A DNA stretch of 39,091 nucleotides. Source: Pseudomonadota bacterium. GTDB taxonomy: Bacteria > Pseudomonadota > Alphaproteobacteria > Rhizobiales > Hyphomicrobiaceae. Location: contig QGVC01000002.1 of assembly GCA_003242645.1 (NCBI GenBank), positions 1-39,091 of the forward strand, read 5' to 3'. The position numbers and the translations under genes were made by a program. How positions within the stretch are numbered: the stretch's first letter is position 1; the number at the start of each line of letters is the position of its first letter. Shown here piece after piece: positions 37,264-39,091 of this stretch. The notes under the pieces are model-generated. The model was not told the origin of the DNA, made no database searches, and saw only the letters and a program-made list of their open reading frames with translations.

Positions 37264-37291
37264 TTGAAGTTTTGGAAGTCGACGCTATTAT
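37264..37291 (+). promoter_or_regulatory. Candidate promoter upstream of the ACT-like gene
   Basis: TTGAAG (37264-37269) and TATTAT (37286-37291) are 16 bases apart. It would give a leader of about 120 bases before the ATG at 37422. The match is reasonable but unproven. Confidence 0.4.
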
Positions 37292-37421
37292 CGCGGCCCA
37301 TGCAAGAGTCACTTCGCATGGCGATCATTGGGCGAATTACTGCCCCGGCTGCCTAAGGGCCGCCGGGTAATGCTTCGTTTCGCCCCTTTTCCAATCGATC
37401 GCATGTGAAGGACTTCTCGCC

Positions 37422-37730
37422 ATGGCAGCGAATTCTGCCGCGCCGACTCACTCGGAATCGCAAAACTCCCAGTCCACATCACTCCGGGCATTGTTCTACA
37501 TTGTCGGCGCTGCCGATCCTGGTCTTCTTCCACGGCTGATCGAGCCGATGGCCAAAATGGGCCATGTGCCATCCCGCGTGCACGCCTCCCGCGAATCCGG
37601 TGACGGTTCCGAGATGGTCGTCGATTTGCGTCTCTCTGGCGTGAGCGCGCGGACAGCCCAACTCGTCGAAAATGCGCTGAGAGCCACTGTCGGCGTGCGG
37701 CAGGTGATCGCGGTCGTCGAGCCAGCCTGA
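37422..37730 (+). CDS. Small ACT-like protein
   Basis: The 102-residue protein has a Ser/Thr/Gln-rich N-terminus (1-22) followed by one ACT-like unit: LFYIVGAADPGLLPRLIEPMAKMG, then a strand pair (SEMVVDLRLSG) and a second helix ending in VIAVVE. The pattern recalls the N-terminal ACT domain of acetolactate synthase small subunits. ACT domains usually bind amino acids or other small ligands and regulate a partner. It is followed 109 bases later by the sulfite oxidase gene, with no hint of a functional link. Function unknown. Confidence 0.72.
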   Translation: MAANSAAPTHSESQNSQSTSLRALFYIVGAADPGLLPRLIEPMAKMGHVPSRVHASRESGDGSEMVVDLRLSGVSARTAQLVENALRATVGVRQVIAVVEPA

Positions 37731-37839
37731 GCTCTTCCTCCCATTCGTAGTTGCAGAACATCCTGGCCCCTCGGCCCAGGGAATAAACGGCCGTCGTCGT
37801 GCGTCATTATCGTGAAAGGCAGCAAACCGGGAGGACACG

Positions 37840-39091
37840 ATGACCAAAGGCGACAAGCCGCACGAGGGCATGGGCCTGCACGAGTTCTTCTCCAAGGACC
37901 CGATCGCAGCGGATAAAGCTTTCTTCGGGCGCGTTTCATATCCCGATCGGCGCGGTTTCCTGCGCGGTGCGGGGCTTGCGACCATGGCTGCGATGGTAGG
38001 CGCCAACATTCCTTTCCATCGCAATATGCCGGCCGGCTTCATCCCGGTTGCGCTCGCCAATGAGGATGTCTTGAAAGGCAAGGACGGCCTCACCCTGCTG
38101 AACGATCGTCCCGTGAACGCGGAGACGCCTGCACACCTGCTGGACGATCCCATCACGCCCACCAACCGCCACTTCATCCGCAACAACGGGCTGCTGCCGC
38201 AGGACATGGATCCCGCCAAGTGGCGTCTGAAAGTTGACGGTGAAGTCGAGAACGAGCTGGAGCTCAGCATCGACGACCTCAAGAACCAGTTCGAGGTCGT
38301 CACGATGGCGCTCGTCATCGAATGTGGTGGCAACGGAAGGGCTTACTTCAACCCGCCGGTTTCCGGCAACCAGTGGACCGTCGGCGCGGTCGGCTGCTCG
38401 AACTGGACGGGAGTGCGCCTTAAGGACGTGCTGACCAAGGCCGGGCTCAAATCGACTGCCGTCTATACTGGCCACGAGGGAGCGGACGTTCACCTCTCCG
38501 GCGATCCGGAAAAGGTGCCGATCTCACGCGGCGTGCCGATCGCAAAGGCGATGACCGACAACGTGCTGATCGCCTTCGAGATGAACGGCGGACCTATTCA
38601 TCCGATGAATGGCGCTCCGCTCCGGCTCGTCGTTCCTGGGTGGCCCGGCTCCTGCTCGCAGAAGTGGCTCACCCGGATCTGGGTTCGCGACAAGGTCCAT
38701 GACGGCGAGAAGATGGGAGGCACCTCATACCGGCTCCCGAAGCGACCGGTAGCGCCAGGCGAGAAGGTCCCCACCGAAGATTTCGTCATCATGGAGCGGA
38801 TGCCGGTAAAATCGATCATCACCTTCCCGGAGAACAACGCCAACGTGAAAGGTGAGACTGAGGTCCGCGGCCACGCTTGGTCGGGCGATCGGACCGTTCA
38901 ATCGCTGGATATTTCGATCGACTTCGGCGCCACTTGGCAGCGGGCTGAGCTCGACCCGCCGGTCAACCCGGGCGCTTGGCAGAACTGGCGCGCGAACATC
39001 AAGTTTCCGATGCCCGGCTATTATGAGATCTGGGCGCGCGCCACTGACAGCGAAGGCGTTGCCCAACCGTTCGCCGTGGCTTGGAACCCGA
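37840..39091 (+). CDS. SorA/SoxC-type molybdenum sulfite oxidase, cut by the right edge
   Basis: The visible 417 residues lack only a short C-terminal end. A twin-arginine signal (DRRGFLRG, Arg37-Arg38, then a hydrophobic stretch) sends the folded protein to the periplasm. The molybdopterin domain carries the molybdenum ligand Cys162 in VIECGGNGRAYF and GCSNWTGVRLKDVL. A dimerisation domain follows from about residue 290. The family oxidises sulfite to sulfate, passing electrons to cytochrome c (SorA) or acting in the Sox system (SoxC). A cytochrome gene (sorB or soxD) would be expected just to the right. GGGAGG lies five bases before the ATG. A role with other substrates, as in related molybdoenzymes, cannot be excluded. 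Confidence 0.88.
   Translation, partial: MTKGDKPHEGMGLHEFFSKDPIAADKAFFGRVSYPDRRGFLRGAGLATMAAMVGANIPFHRNMPAGFIPVALANEDVLKGKDGLTLLNDRPVNAETPAHLLDDPITPTNRHFIRNNGLLPQDMDPAKWRLKVDGEVENELELSIDDLKNQFEVVTMALVIECGGNGRAYFNPPVSGNQWTVGAVGCSNWTGVRLKDVLTKAGLKSTAVYTGHEGADVHLSGDPEKVPISRGVPIAKAMTDNVLIAFEMNGGPIHPMNGAPLRLVVPGWPGSCSQKWLTRIWVRDKVHDGEKMGGTSYRLPKRPVAPGEKVPTEDFVIMERMPVKSIITFPENNANVKGETEVRGHAWSGDRTVQSLDISIDFGATWQRAELDPPVNPGAWQNWRANIKFPMPGYYEIWARATDSEGVAQPFAVAWNP

Noticed and set aside
37344..37367. Six-base-pair hairpin after mutT as a terminator
   Set aside because: The stem is short with a twelve-base loop and no T-run, and it lies more than 130 bases after the stop and downstream of a candidate promoter.
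37770..37788. Short hairpin between the ACT-like gene and the sulfite oxidase gene
   Set aside because: Only five base pairs can form with a nine-base loop and there is no T-run, so it gives no basis for splitting the two genes into separate transcripts.

Overview
The window looks like chromosomal DNA of an alphaproteobacterium of the order Hyphomicrobiales (Rhizobiales). The clues are GTTC-N7-GTTC LexA boxes, the trxB-lsrB gene pair, the rsmI-yraN-gshB block divergent from an LpoA-like lipoprotein gene, a Zur box of alphaproteobacterial type and high GC throughout. I cannot name the genus. I see no rRNA or tRNA gene, insertion sequence, phage gene or CRISPR array. Genes cut by the window edges are an imuA-like gene (left) and a SorA/SoxC-type sulfite oxidase gene (right).

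Positions 1-5250 hold two genes or operons under apparent SOS control (imuA-like; yifB/comM followed by a small GIY-YIG-like gene). Between them lie an L,D-transpeptidase, a solitary znuA with a Zur palindrome in front of it, and an orphan MoaD/ThiS-like protein. Positions 5249-9011 are ordinary housekeeping: gshB, yraN and rsmI on the minus strand, and an LpoA-like lipoprotein on the plus strand. An AEC-family permease follows.

Positions 10218-22859 form an accessory catabolic region. A minus-strand operon encodes a 3-hydroxyisobutyrate-dehydrogenase-like enzyme, a branched-chain-type (HAAT) ABC transporter with a fused LivM-LivG protein, its binding protein and a carboxymuconolactone-decarboxylase-like protein. 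It diverges from a GntR/FCD regulator. Next come a TRAP transporter whose binding protein and fused DctQM permease are divergently transcribed, an MmgE/PrpD-family enzyme and a short-chain dehydrogenase. Similar TTGTATGA-containing sequences lie in both divergent promoter regions, so I infer one regulator for two uptake systems and a pathway for an unidentified carboxylic acid.

Positions 22951-39091 return to core genes: a methyltransferase, leuC (with a structured upstream region that may be an attenuator), lsrB-trxB, radC, map, an isolated NodU/CmcH-type carbamoyltransferase, secA, a parvulin-type foldase, argJ-mutT, a small ACT-like protein and the sulfite oxidase. The most interesting leads are the LexA-controlled yifB/GIY-YIG pair, the two-transporter catabolic region, the leuC leader and the cysteine-free LsrB.
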